Shown here: positions 25,990 to 38,279 of the stretch, one piece after another
How the letters are laid out: the number at the start of each line of letters is the position of its first letter
Position numbering within the stretch: the first letter of the stretch is position 1
Assembly (NCBI RefSeq): GCF_910592395.1
Contig: NC_088313.1
Span: 17,128,437-17,192,436 of the forward strand
Length of the DNA: 64,000 nucleotides
Direction: 5' to 3'
Origin: Lineus longissimus
Taxonomy: Eukaryota; Nemertea; Pilidiophora; Heteronemertea; Lineidae
Program-made: the position numbers and the translations under genes
Notes under the pieces: model-generated
Seen by the model: the letters and a program-made list of their open reading frames with translations, nothing else
Database searches by the model: none
What the model was told of the DNA's origin: nothing

Positions 25990-26228
25990 GTAGTCATCTT
26001 TTTTACCTGTTGTCTTTTTTACCTAGTTGGTTGTCTTTCTTTCCGTTGCTTTTTTTACCGGTTGCCTTTTTTACCTTTGCCTTTTTTACCGTTGCTTTTT
26101 TTACCGTTGCTTTTTTTACCTGTTGTCTTTTTTTCCGTTGCCTTTTTTACCGTTGCCTTTTTTACCTGTTGTCTTTTTTACCGGGCTTTTTTTCCGTTTT
26201 CCTTTTTTCCGTTGCTTTTTTACCGTAT
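25990..26228 (-). repeat. Right satellite arm, reverse complement of the left arm
   Basis: TTTTTTACC, GTTGTCTTTTTT and GTTGCTTTTTT units repeat about 15 times. This is the same satellite as 25087-25335 on the opposite strand. Confidence 0.85.
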
Positions 26229-26643
26229 ACCGTGTAGTGCCCAGCGTAATGGACGTGATGGATTCCGACATGTCTGACAACAGGATCTTCAGTCAATTAT
26301 AACGGGAAAACGAGCCCACGCGGTAAGGAACTGATAACGATACTCTAAAGATATGCTCTGCCTACATGGTCGGTGGATATAAAAACATGATTTGGGTCTA
26401 ATCTATGCACTGTAGTTTTTCTACTCGAGTGTCTCGACCGATGCAATGCATGAACTGCAACGCGCAATATGCATTTGTTGTCATTTCAACAGCGCACATG
26501 CGCTTGTTTACAATTTCATTTCACATGACCTGCTATCGTGGATTGGATATATCACATTGACTTATCAGACCTGAGACTCAACTACGAAACGGCGTGGGTT
26601 GGTAGGTCGGTAGGTCGGTCGGTCAGCGTTTTTCCGATTACCT

Positions 26644-28168
26644 TGAAAAGGTGCTTGAGGTCGCCCGAACTCGGTATGCGTGACAAAGAAAAATCTATAT
26701 CCATTCGCCTGCATGCACATGCAATTTGGCCTGATATCGCTACCACGTCGTGTACAATTGCTTCAAGTATTGTAAACATTTTAAGAGGTATGCAAAGGTT
26801 ATCTAGCTACAATGACAGATTTTTAGGAGCTCGACTTATCAAACGATTGTCAAATTTAGCCGAGGAACTATCAGAACATTCACAGTATTGAGGAGTTCTG
26901 TCATGTCAGTGGATGAATACTGTAACAGGGCCAAATTCATAAAGGGCGTTTAGCTTAAAACAGCGTTTAACTCCCGAATAGACATATTCAGGTCCTTCAT
27001 GTAAATCTTCACAGAATATGAATAGGCTCTGAAACTGATCAGGGAGAAGTTACACACGTCTAACCCTTAAACCCCCTTTATGAATTTGGCCCTTAAATAC
27101 AGGTGTGTCGCGTTCGACAGGCTGTCGCAAAATCACTAGTTTGCGAGAGTGCGGTAAGTTTTTTATATGAATAAGCTATGATATTACATAGGTTGCCATG
27201 ACTAGTATTGTACAGGTTATGACCTGTGTGTAATATTTAGGGAGGGTGTTAGGCCTATTCACAACAAATAATAATACGAGTTCGTTCACCGATGGAGGTT
27301 TACCTCCATGGTTCACCATATACCATATATGTTTTTTTCTTTTTCTTTAAGGCCGTCTCGGATCAATTTAGCCCCTGCGCGAAAAGACGTGTATATATTA
27401 GTGGATTATAAAAGCTGAAAATCTTGTATTCACTGGGTATTTACTAATCTCCCACTGCCCATTGGCCACACATTGCAATTTCTACAGTAAAGGAATCATT
27501 TGGGGCAGCCACGTCCCCCTTCCGAACGTAAATTGGTAAGTGTAAAATATCAAATTCTCTATTTTTACTGGACTTTCTGAAAGGTTTATCATTCTTCGCC
27601 GTCACTGTACATGTGCGTTCTTCAGAGAATTTCCAACGAGCGATACAATGCCTTTCCAGTATCAAAGCAATTGATTTTTCATCAAGTCATATAGGAGTTT
27701 CTGAATGGAACCATAAGTATACAGGCCCTTTGCCAGATACGCCAGTACCACCTAGGGTCGGACCAACAAACCATCCTTACAATAGATTTTCACGGTAAAA
27801 GACGCCAGACAATGGCTCGAACATTGTAAGGCGAGGGCCTGTTGATGAGGGACTGTCTGATGAGAAGTTATTCGAATTCAAGATCAATTCGCGCGAGGTG
27901 ACAATGAGTCATTTTTCTGAATTATGTGTGAATTGATGCTCATCGGTGCGCCACATCCGGCGAACAATTTGTAAATACGGTTGCACCATTGTGAATTGCT
28001 AGTAATCTGTCATATCTGAGGGCGTTGAAACATGGCTGACAGTCGTTCGAGCGTTGTGATCCGATACTAGACACAAACATGGTATAACGTGTGACAAGCT
28101 TTCAAACCCTGTAGATTTGGATTTCTTCCCATTTCTATCGTGTTTATCATTCAGGAAGGTCGTTAAAC
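26644..28168. other. Upstream region of the SLC6 gene
   Basis: No supported gene before the ATG at 28169. It contains the TIR element at 26928-27094 and an ATGGAGGT palindrome around 27292-27309. A splice acceptor (TCATTCAG, ending 28153) lies 15 bases before the first in-frame ATG, so an upstream non-coding first exon is likely but was not located. Confidence 0.45.
26928..27094. mobile_element. MITE-like element, family 2
   Basis: About 165 bp flanked by 24-bp inverted ends (GGGCCAAATTCATAAAGG and its complement) with a single mismatch. It has no coding capacity. It is a non-autonomous DNA transposon of unknown superfamily, and no other copy was seen in the window. Confidence 0.7.
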
Positions 28169-31100
28169 ATGACTCTAACAAGCGAATTTAAGATGGCAGA
28201 GTTGGAGTCCTTCCAGCCCCCGGATAAACAGATCGATGTGGAAGCTCGCAGTGAAGACAGCGAAACGTCGGGTGACGAGAACAAGGTGCGAGGGAACTGG
28301 GGGAGACAGATAGACTTCTTAATGACAAGTGTTGGATATTGTGTTGGTCTTGGAAATATCTGGAGGTTCCCTTATCTCTGTATGAGAAATGGAGGAGGTG
28401 AGAAAAACATCATTTTGACCTTGACCTTTTTGGGTGTGGGAAACTGAATATATACTGCTATCGGGGATCTCAGAATGTTGAATTTAGATTTTTATTAGTA
28501 TTATTATAAAGATGTTTTTTCATTTTCATTTCCAGGTGCCTTTCTTGTACCTTACTTTATCTTCCTTGCTGTTGGAGGATTGCCTCTCTATTTCATGGAA
28601 GTGGCCATAGCACAATTCTCCAGTCGGAGTGCCTTGAACGTGTGGTATTTTTGCCCACTAGCTAAAGGTGCGTATATTAACTTTAGGTAACCATGGACGA
28701 GAAATCGATAAAAAAGCTGTCAGAAAGAATAATGTACATGCCCAGGGCAGCCCTATACGATTGACCTAATATCTGGGAGGTGACCAATTATTCATGAATT
28801 GGAATTATTATTAATCGGAACCACACTTTGTATATCTATTAACCCGTTCCTGAAAACTCTCTTGACTAATGTATGATGCCGATACATAATTTCATGGTAT
28901 CAAAAGTCTTTAGACCCGGTGTAGAAGTCCATAGATCCATTACAATAAGCATCAGTGTACAATTGCCGAACACTTATTCGAAGGGGACATTTTTTACTAC
29001 TACACCGGCCTACTCGTATCTCTTCGTGTTTTAACAGGTCTCGGTTGGGGCATGATTGTCCTTTCTTGGATCTGTACCGTCTACTATCAAGTGATCATCA
29101 CATGGGTCCTCTACTACCTGGGTAACTCGTTTCAAAACCCCCTCCCTTGGGCCACATGCGACAATGAGTGGAACACAGAGTTCTGTACCAGCAGAAGTGG
29201 CATGAATATGAGCTACCTCAACTTGACTTTTGTGAACGCCAGTGTTGGGCTAAACGCAACTAATGGTAGTCTAAGTTACGATGTCACTAATGTCGCGCTC
29301 GTCGAGGGGAACGCGTCCTCCCTCAATATAACCCGGAGACTTATGACACCAAGTGAAGAGTTTTGGCAGTAAGTGATCGGTTGATGACAAAGTGCTTGAC
29401 CAGTTCATTTTCAGAGTTGAAAATATTCTATCATCGGCTCTCAACTTCAGCAAGAATTCCCAAAAGTCTCCGAAGGACAGTACTGTGAGGCGCCATGTGG
29501 GAATGTAATTATTTGCAAAAATAATTGTCTTAAAAATTGAAATAAGTAAAATATATTCATTTATTGTCTGAAAGAATGAGGTTGTTTCAAATAATTTAGG
29601 GAAATACATGTAATTAGATTCCTACATCTCGCCTCATACAGTACCATACTCTTGAATTAGGCTCACCTTCCGGATGATTATATCGATGTTTCATATTCTT
29701 GAAAAATGCTGTTGGCACTGCATAACTGAAAGTGTCATACATGTCTCAAAAGAGAACTTGGGCAAATATGCACAAAAAGGCCTGGTGTAAACGTACATGA
29801 CGGTCACAGTAAAAACATTACCGGTACTAGTCTTTATTCATATCGCCGAATGTCCTTTAACAACCAATCGAGAGAGCAGTATTTGGTAACCAAGAATTCC
29901 CAAGCACAAAATAATGTTCTCCGACCTTTTCTGTTAGAGCACTTCTCAATAAAACGGACTTAAACGACTTGCATATAATTTTCTCAATTTCTAGATACAA
30001 CAACTTGGAGATGACCGATGGCATTGATAACATCGGCGGACTGCGATGGCAGCTTGTCCTCTGCCATCTTGCGGGATGGCTTGTCAACATACTTATTGTT
30101 GTTAAAGGAGTCAAGTCGGTTGGCAAGGTGTGTGATTTAAGCAGCGCGGAACTATGACTACGCTGAGTCATAATTAACAAAAATCGATTCGTCAAAAGCA
30201 AACAAATTTCAATTTACTTGAATAAGAATAGGAAGCCATTTTGGAGTCCTGTGACTAAACTAAGAGAAGAGTATAACGTGCAATGTCATCACTTTGACCA
30301 ACTCCAACACTATCTGCCCTTTATCGTTCAGCAGATGTTTCGCTAATAAGTTACATTTCCATATGCACTACATGGTTATACAACGATATTTCGATCACAA
30401 AAACTCCTTAAATACAGTACTTTTTCACGAATTAAAAACCATAATCACACCCACTTGACCGATGTAATTTCTTCAACTTCTTAAACCTTCAGGTTGTATA
30501 TGTGACTGCTACGGTACCATATTTGTTCCTCATCATCCTGTTAGTAAGAGGCTGCACTCTGCCTGGTGCTGCCACCGGCATCGTCTACTACCTGAGACCC
30601 GATTTCAACAGACTGTTGGATTTTAAGGTAATTTCATTCGTCACTGATCGGAATGAAAAACTGACATCTATGGTATACCATTATTATCAGACCGTGTGGA
30701 CATTTTTACGCCAGTCTCTAATGCACCCTTACCCTTTACAATAACCTGAACCCTAGCCCTTCATCCAAGACTTATCAACATCAAAGTTGTGGGTTTGTAA
30801 TCTGATATCAACACCGGTAGAGGTTACACTGAAACTAACCATGCAACTACAGCAATCCCGCTAAGAGCACTTCTCGACATCCTAAAAAAGAATGCTTTCC
30901 AGGCATATGGCTCCCTGCTGCCGTTCCAATTTAATAGACGCTGTGCCGGTTGAGAGGTGCCGGTGTAACATCTGTGGTTGTTTCCCATGTGTCAGTGTTT
31001 CCAAACAATAGGCAGCTAGAGAGACCACGACTTTTCAATAGGGGGGATACACAGAAAAACTTGTCAATCTATTTTTGAGCGTTCCCAAACAATGAGGGGA

Positions 31101-33801
31101 AACACTCAAAAACAGAAACACTCAAAAACATTACACCGGCACGCTATAGCTTCTACACAGTTCGTTTAATCTTCCAGGTTTGGGCAGAAGCTTGCATGCA
31201 AATCTTCTATTCTCTGGGACCTGCTTGGGGTGGTATCATCACCATGGCAAGTTATAACAAGTTTCATCACAACATGTACAGGTATGTAAGTTCTTTTCAT
31301 AACCGCCGGAATTTTCTTTCTTTCCTCGTATTCATTTTAAACCTACCCGCTCGTTCATTATGAATATCAATTATCGTCTACATGTACGTCGTCATCACAA
31401 TTTAACCATCATCATCCTCACTGTTTCGAAGTAAGTCCGTTATGTAAGCTGCAAGTGAAATCAGTGCTTATTGATTCCACTCTTTTAAACCTGGTGGAGT
31501 GAACGACATCAACAATCGACAAAAAATGATATACATGACTAATATGCAATATTATTGCACTCATAATACCTATTACTGTCAGAAATGTAGAAGAAAAGCT
31601 TGGTGTTTTGCAATCCGTGCTGCTGCGTGAAATGCATAGCATACTCTTTTCATTATACATGTACATGTACGTCCGTGTTCACTTTGCTTCTTTCTCATTC
31701 CTTCGGGCGGCTTCAAGTCTCACTTCTGTCTAGCATCCCATATCTGCCTTCCCCCTTCTTCCAGAGATGCTGTTATCGTGCCCCTCATAAACTGCTTCAC
31801 CAGCTTTTTTGCTGGTTTTGTAACGTTTTCTGTGGTTGGTTTTATGGCTGATGAGGCTGGGCTAACTGTGGAGGATGTCATCACGTCAGGTAGGCTAGCC
31901 AGTTGGTTGATCCCTTGAAAAACTATACGGTTAATTAGTTTGGCAAACTAATATTGTTCGACCACCAGATGTCCTACTAACCTTAAAAACTCTGAAGTTC
32001 AACCTCGAAATTATTCAAACAGAACTGATGTTACCAAAAGACCATGGTATATGTCATGGTGTCTTGATGTTACTTAATCGCAGGGACTGTCACATTTCAC
32101 GTTTCTTAAAAACCTCTATCTATTTGCTCTTTCAGGACCTGGTCTAGCTTTTATCGCGTATCCAGAAGCCCTTGCAAAGCTGCCTTTCGCACCAGCGTGG
32201 TCTGTCATATTCTTCATTATGTTATACACGATTGGCCTTGATTCACAGGTGTGGAATTCAAGTTTTATCAAGTATTGATAACTTTGTTTTATGTACAACT
32301 CATCTTCCTTTCAATGTATCTAAAGACAATGATGCATGTTATGAGATATCTCATTTACCTTATGCTGCTATGTTCATTACCAGTGCAATACGACGAAAAT
32401 GCAGAAAATTTAAGCACCCGCTGTAGTTTGTTGTTCGAGGACCAAATGTGCTTCAGGAAAACTTATGATAACATGAAATTTGATTGATTTATGGCAATCC
32501 TTTTCCTTCCTTTCAGTTTACAACATTTGAGACTGTTGTGAGCGGCCTCGTTGATCAGTTCCCAAATTACTTGCGCGGCAAGAAAATTCACGTGCTGATC
32601 GGTTTGGGTGTAGTTAACGTTGCCATTGGTCTTCTATTTTGTACCAGGGTAAGTCTGACAAAGAATTGCATGATCAGAGGTACATGGATCACCGAAGTTG
32701 CAACAACGTTCATCCGCATACACTGTTGGTCGATTCATACCTATTTCCTCGTGATGAATTTCATTGTAGTTTCTGTAATACAAGAAATGCATGATAGGCG
32801 ATAACATTGGGGAAGGCACACTTTTGGCGACCCGGTCAATGTCGGTGGGATAGAAGTGACTTAGGGTTATTCAGGAGAGTGGTCGTGGTACGTGACGCTT
32901 CATGTAATATATATGTTACTTTTGCAGGCTGGGGTGTATTACTTCCAAATATGTGACTGGTATGCCGGAGCCTTCACGGTCATGACAATCGGCTCTTTAG
33001 AGTGTATTGCAGTTGTTTACCTTTACGGTGGGAGGCGCTTCCTGTACGACATTCAGATGATGCTGGGTTCTAGACCTTGCTTCGGATGGATTGGGCTACT
33101 AGGAGGAGTCACTCCTGTCAGTTTACTGGTAAATAATCAACCCGCAAACCAACGACTTGTATGTTACTTGAGCTGGATACCTGTCAAGAGTGAGTTTTGT
33201 TTGAATGACTCTTGGTGGTGCTGGAGCAACGTCTAACAATAATCGGTCATAATAACACCAACTGATATAAATGGCGAACGGAATTTAATATTGACAAGTC
33301 TATTTCAAATGCTGCAGTGAAACTCTTGCTATTTTTTCAGATCTGCCTCGGATATTCCATGTTCAACTTCGTTGCACCATATTATGGTGATTACACTTAC
33401 CCGATGTGGGCAATTCTTTTCGGTTGGACTTTGACAGTTATATCTCTCCTGCCAGTATTTGGCTGTGCGATACACCAGATCGTGATAACCAAGGGTACTA
33501 TCATTCAGGTACGTAAATCACATCCATAAAAAATTCAATTCCCTGAAAACCATTTACTTGTGCCCGCCTCCGACTAATATACGTGTACTTGTTTCTAAGG
33601 CTGTTGGTTTCTTGGTATTTTCAGAAGCTGAAGCATTCTATACGACCCGATGATTCTTGGGGTCCCGCGCTCGAGCAACATCAAAAAGATTACAAATACA
33701 GCAAGTTTTATCATCAAGGATCAAATGATACGACATTAGTGATGAAGGTGCTGCCAAATACACCAGCAGAAGATCCTAGCAACGGGAAACTACTTCAATG
33801 A
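28169..33801 (+). CDS. SLC6: Na+/Cl- dependent glycine-type neurotransmitter transporter (SLC6)
   Basis: Twelve-helix plasma-membrane symporter of 659 residues. Exons: 28169-28397, 28536-28667, 29038-29368, 29995-30127, 30493-30627, 31178-31281, 31765-31889, 32136-32248, 32517-32648, 32928-33128, 33341-33508, 33625-33801; all junctions keep frame. TM1 reads [14 protein letters not shown], with Gly60 where monoamine carriers have Asp, so the substrate is probably an amino acid. EL2 has the conserved pair [10 protein letters not shown] and seven N-glycosylation sequons. The TM6 part [14 protein letters not shown] and the tail [11 protein letters not shown] match vertebrate GlyT1/GlyT2 as I recall them. 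Expected chloride ligands (Tyr of LVPY, Gln and Ser of QIFYS, Asn and Ser of NCFTSF) are present. A second ATG at codon 9 has a stronger Kozak context. Substrate is inferred from family resemblance. Confidence 0.94.
29759..29848 (-). mobile_element. MITE-like element, family 3, degraded copy
   Basis: About 90 bp in SLC6 intron 3. It ends in TCTTTATTCATATCGCC and contains GGCCTGGTGTAAACGTACATG, which is the complement of a block in the better-preserved copy at 50774-50900. Confidence 0.5.
30960..31139 (+). mobile_element. MITE-like element, family 1, copy 3
   Basis: 180-bp copy in SLC6 intron 5, ending 38 bases before the exon 6 start at 31178. Ends are CCGGTGTAA and its complement. It is nearly identical to copies 1 and 2, so insertion was probably recent. 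Confidence 0.75.
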
Positions 33802-34222
33802 CATTGAAAGATCGTATCGGGTTTGACAGCCGCCAGAACTGGACTTTCTTCGGTGTTAAGTAGTCATCGCTTTAATTGCAAGGTGTAGACTGCAGGACTC
33901 ATATTTTATTTTCAAATTGAATGGCCAATTAGACTTGGAAGTTATTTTCTAGAGCGCACCCATTACACAGGTTTTGGTATTATTAGTGAATAGCTACAAA
34001 TGAGAGTATGAGAGTACTGTAAATGTAGCGTGATACGTGTAGATCCATTTTTGGATCAGGAACAGATTTTGGCAGCATTTTCATGTCATTAACTTGTGTA
34101 AGAGATCATCATAGGATCAACTGCGTTGCCGGCAATTTGCATGTAGCTCACCTGTTCATTGCACATATTTCAAAAGATATATTACCATTTGTATAAATAC
34201 ATGTAATTGCTAATCATACGGT

Positions 34223-34228
34223 AATAAA
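34223..34228 (+). terminator. Polyadenylation signal AATAAA of SLC6
   Basis: Canonical hexamer 3' of the SLC6 stop codon on the same strand. Confidence 0.55.
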
Positions 34229-34731
34229 TAATATATTCGATCAGAATTGACTTGGTTCCTTGTCATGCTTGCCGAGGTCGCTAGCGTCGCCGACGTCGTT
34301 TGTTTTAAATACTTTGGAGGTCGTTTCCACGTAAAAGGATACACGCAATTGCCGTGCCGGCAGAAACGAAACTTGCCGTTTTTGGTAGATGTGCCATGAT
34401 CGAAACAATTCACCTTCTTTGTAGTATTCGCGTGTGACAATCTGAGTCCACACACACGCTTAATCAACATGCAACGATTGCGAAAATTGATACATGTACC
34501 AATCGTACACCAGATAACGCGCGAGCATGCATGTATATGGCATGCATTATATAGGACTGTGGCGTTAGAAATGGGAAACAGATCTAGTTAGACCAACATT
34601 AACCACATTTGACCGAACGGCGTACTTATTGTTTGTCAGCATCGTTTTGGGGCTCTGGAGTGCGAACGAATCTATTTGAAGTTTGATTTTTATTCGTAAA
34701 TCCTCTTCTGTCTAAAGTCGCACCCGGAATC

Positions 34732-34748
34732 GGGGGGGGGGGGGGGGG
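34732..34748 (+). repeat. Poly-G tract, 17 bases
   Basis: Uninterrupted G run about 120 bases upstream of the oxidase start codon. It could form a G-quadruplex in the promoter, or reflect slippage. Confidence 0.8.
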
Positions 34749-34868
34749 ATTATTTTAAAACACTCGTCGCTAAAACGCATATGCATACTTCGTCGTTCGT
34801 CAGTAGCTCTCTTCGTAAGTGTTGCGAAACCTGCCTATTGACCAAAAGTTGAACCACAAACAATCAAA

Positions 34869-37800
34869 ATGGCGAGTGAAAAATTCTCGTGTATTAAAGA
34901 TTACGAAGAATACGCTTCCGTCCACCTGCCTAAAGATAGTAGATTATACACTAACTCCGGGGCGGATGCGGAGGTGACGATGCGGGACAATCAAGCGGCA
35001 TTCGAAAGGTAGGAACAGTGAGTTTAAAGTCATATGTTGCGCTGTGCCGGAAATGTTGCACCTACTTGTACGTCCTGTTTCTAAGGCCCAAGCAAGCCAA
35101 CTCTTTTTCAACCCGGCCCATCACATACTGAGATCAGGCTTTTTTATGCAAAATGCTTGTCGAAAGATACTACAAAACCCGCCAACGATTTTCGCACATT
35201 ATAACACAACCATATCATCCCTTAAGGCCTATATACATGACTCTACATATATACATCGTATATCATTTACTGGTATGCAATTGCAATAATTGTTTTATGT
35301 CACAACAATATCGCGATGGTTTGGTGACCTAGATTCTTGTTGGCACATAAAAGGCTCAATAGCGAGGTTATCAAAAGTATTGTTGTTAGCATTATTTGGC
35401 ACGAAACGAAATCGATATTTTTTTAATGTATGAAACGATTGGAAAAAACAGTTCCATGAGCTCTCGAGGGATTTGATGATGATTATTCAAGTGGCAGTTG
35501 AAAATTTCAGATGGCGCCTCAGACCCCGTTATTTGGTCGATGTTTCGTTCAGGGCGACCGCTGGAACGATACTTGGTCACAAAGTAGACTTCCCTGTGGG
35601 CATATCACCAACCGCCTTCCATAGACTCGCCCATCCCGATGGCGAAGCTGCCGTTGCTAGAGGTACCGTTGTGTCCGCTGTTCTTCTCTAGACTCATCTT
35701 GCAGAGAAGTTAGCTTGACTCATTTCATTGTTCCAGCGATTGCTTAAACTTAGAACCACAAACGGGGCATCAACCCCAATCGCTCTCCAATTCACCAGTT
35801 CACTGCGACAGAAATTATGTACCAATACCAAACATGCCAAATGTAGGCCCTATTTGTCGATTTCAAAATGTTGGTCGATCAACTGTGGTGCATTCGATAT
35901 TCGAGCCTACTTTGCACTTGAAGCAATAAAGACAGACTAAATGCCACTCCAGTCAATTCCTTTTTCCTCTTTCCCAGCTGCCCAGGACATGAATACAATA
36001 TACATCATGAGTACAACCGCAACCAGCAGCATAGAAGAAATAGCCCGAGTGGCTCCAAATGGCATCAACTGGTTCCAACTTTACATACCACACGATCGCA
36101 CCTTAGCAGAAGACATGATTCTGCGCGCGCAGAAGGCGGGGTTCAAGGCGTTGGTCTTAACGATTGATACCCCTGATACTGGTAAGAAGAGAATCAATGT
36201 CCGTGAGCCAATCAACTGGCCGAAGCATTTAAAGTTAGGGAATTTTCGTGAGGATCAGGTAGATGGTATTTCGGTAAGTCCATCCAAACGGTTATTGCGC
36301 TATGATTCTTCCCCATGGCATGGTCTGTGTGACAATCTCTCAGGGTTGCAGTCAAAGCCTGAATTTGGAGACATACAATGTACCTTCGTGATCACGTGGG
36401 CGTAATAATCTGGTAAAAAGATGTGTTCTAAATACAATTGTCATTGGCATTTATTTCACTCTCATCACCATTTTAGTACGTTTCCATTCATTAAGAAAAA
36501 TTTCCCAGGGATGACTTTCAGTGTTTGCTTTCTAATGCGGTCACGAAACAGAGCTTTCAGCACCTTTAGGGACGACTCTTTACGGTACATGTTCACGTTT
36601 ATTCGTTTTCGCCGGTGTCAACTCTATATACTCGGGCCTTTTTTTCAGAATCTAATATTTCGCTTGTTTCTTTCTTCAGAGTTCTGTAACTAAAGGTGTA
36701 CCTACTGGCGGTCAGTTCACAGAAAAATTAACTTGGAAGGATTTGGATTGGTTGAAAAAAATCACCAATTTGCCAATCATCGTGAAGGGCATAATGACCG
36801 GCGAAGATGCGGAGCTAGCTGTCCAATATGGTGTCTCGGCAGTGTTTGTTTCGAATCACGGTGGCCGGCAGCTGGATGGCTGCTTAGCAACGGTACACAA
36901 AAATGTTGTATATAGTAGTCTCCTTTTTCTTCTGAAATCTGTTGAAAACAACTTTGCTACGGTGCACACAACAAAACGTGGTGGGAACCAAAATAACATT
37001 TCCGATAAGTTTTGTTACTCAAAGCTGTAGAGCGTTGGAGGGTCGCATTCTCAACGTGAGCGGCGGATGTTTTGAAAAGTCAAACTACACTACATGTGGT
37101 GTCTGACGTCTTTTACCACAATCAAATCTACTATCAACTGACCTCAATCTGTTGAAGAAGAAGAGGGGTCGAAAAGCATTCGTTAACTTTTCGGCGTAGT
37201 GCGGGCGAAGGATCTCTATACCACGTTTACCACTGTATTTTTTCTCTGTTTCTTGCTTATCGCATTTTAGATCGACGTTCTGCCAGAGATTGTGAGAGCT
37301 GTGCGAGGTCGCGTGGAGGTGTACCTTGACGGCGGGGTCAGACATGGTGCTGATGTCCTGAAGGCTCTAGCGCTCGGTGCGACCGCCGTGTTCATGGGGA
37401 GGCCGATCATCTGGGGGCTATCCTACAACGTAAGTCTTATTGAAGGATCTGAACTGAAGAATCGTGATCGTTGATTTTCAACATTTGATATTCGCTGTCA
37501 TTATACTCTTAAAAATATCTTTTCTTCGCGAGAAGGAAAAAATACCAGAGCATAACTCTTGATTGGTCATTTCCCGTTACACCCACTCACCCATTTCCCA
37601 AAACGAACCCAGAGTTAATAACTTTGGACGCCTACATTTTATCAACTGTTGAAAAATAGAAGTAAACTATTTGATTGGGCAATCTGCTGGACTTGGATTA
37701 AGTTTACCAACTTCAGTGGAAGTTGTGAAGGAGTAAACGGACCGCTCACTAATGACACGGCATGTATTTCCAGGGTTATCAGGGTGTCCGTCAAGTTCTC

Positions 37801-38034
37801 TCGATTATGAAGGAAGAGATTCATCTAGCGTTGGCACTAACAGGTGGGTTCTTGAGTTTCACTTAGTGATGTATCAGATAGATGGTATGGTAGAACATTG
37901 TAAACGTCAATTAGAATTGCGTTTACAAATGTTATAGGTATGCCTCGTTTTTACTTTCAGGTTGTTTGACCCCACAGTCCATCAAATCTGACCAGGTCGT
38001 ACACGTGACACAAGTGCATCAGTCAAGGCTCTGA
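34869..38034 (+). CDS. HAO: Peroxisomal FMN-dependent 2-hydroxyacid oxidase
   Basis: Flavoenzyme oxidising 2-hydroxyacids such as glycolate to oxoacids with H2O2 release. Seven exons: 34869-35008, 35511-35662, 35978-36273, 36680-36892, 37271-37429, 37774-37843, 37961-38034, giving 367 residues (human HAO1 has 370). The expected active-site residues are visible: Tyr of YTNSGA (catalytic Tyr24 position of spinach glycolate oxidase), QLY, Lys of IIVKG, and His and Arg of SNHGGRQLD. The phosphate-binding part [19 protein letters not shown] is intact. The C-terminus SRL is a type 1 peroxisomal signal, the same as recalled for HAO2. The tyrosine after the catalytic one is Thr here, and QLY is followed by IP instead of the usual VYK/IYK, so substrate chain length may differ. 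Start chosen at the only ATG before the conserved DYE segment. Confidence 0.95.
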
Positions 38035-38273
38035 TTGAACACCAACACAATCAGTCCACCAACAAGGCGTTGTTGCCATTGACACTTGTGGCCACTGCTA
38101 TGAGTCTGCAAGTGACAGTCCTACGGTAATAGTCCGCGCTATCCCCGCGGGAGGTCCCCACCAATTAACCCAGCTGGCGCTTGTGTGGAGGATGAGGTGG
38201 AGAGAGGAAAACCACAAACAACTCGCTGTTAATCCATATACATGTATGTACACGTTATTATGGACCACGTTGA

Positions 38274-38279
38274 AATAAA
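38274..38279 (+). terminator. Polyadenylation signal AATAAA of the oxidase
   Basis: Canonical hexamer 240 bases downstream of the SRL-stop. Confidence 0.65.

Larger units (their letters stand above)
24976..26643. mobile_element. 1.7 kb composite inverted-repeat element with satellite arms
   Basis: The left end begins GGTAACCGGGAAAACGC followed by a GACC/CCTA tetramer run (to about 25027). The right end (26596-26643) is the reverse complement of the same motif plus tetramers. Inside, a GGTAAAAAAGACAACGG-type satellite at 25087-25335 is mirrored by its reverse complement at 25990-26228. The centre carries a tRNA-like SINE head and one MITE copy. This could be a transposon with long inverted ends and nested insertions, or an inverted duplication. 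No transposase frame is visible. Confidence 0.6.
33802..34868 (+). other. SLC6 3'UTR and spacer before the oxidase gene
   Basis: An AATAAA signal at 34223-34228 lies 420 bases after the stop and is the likely SLC6 polyadenylation signal. The rest, including a run of 17 G at 34732-34748, precedes the hydroxyacid oxidase ATG at 34869. No TATA box was seen near that start. Confidence 0.6.

Noticed and set aside
25962-26302. Three hydrophobic plus-strand frames
   Set aside because: Translation of the reverse-complement satellite arm, not genes.
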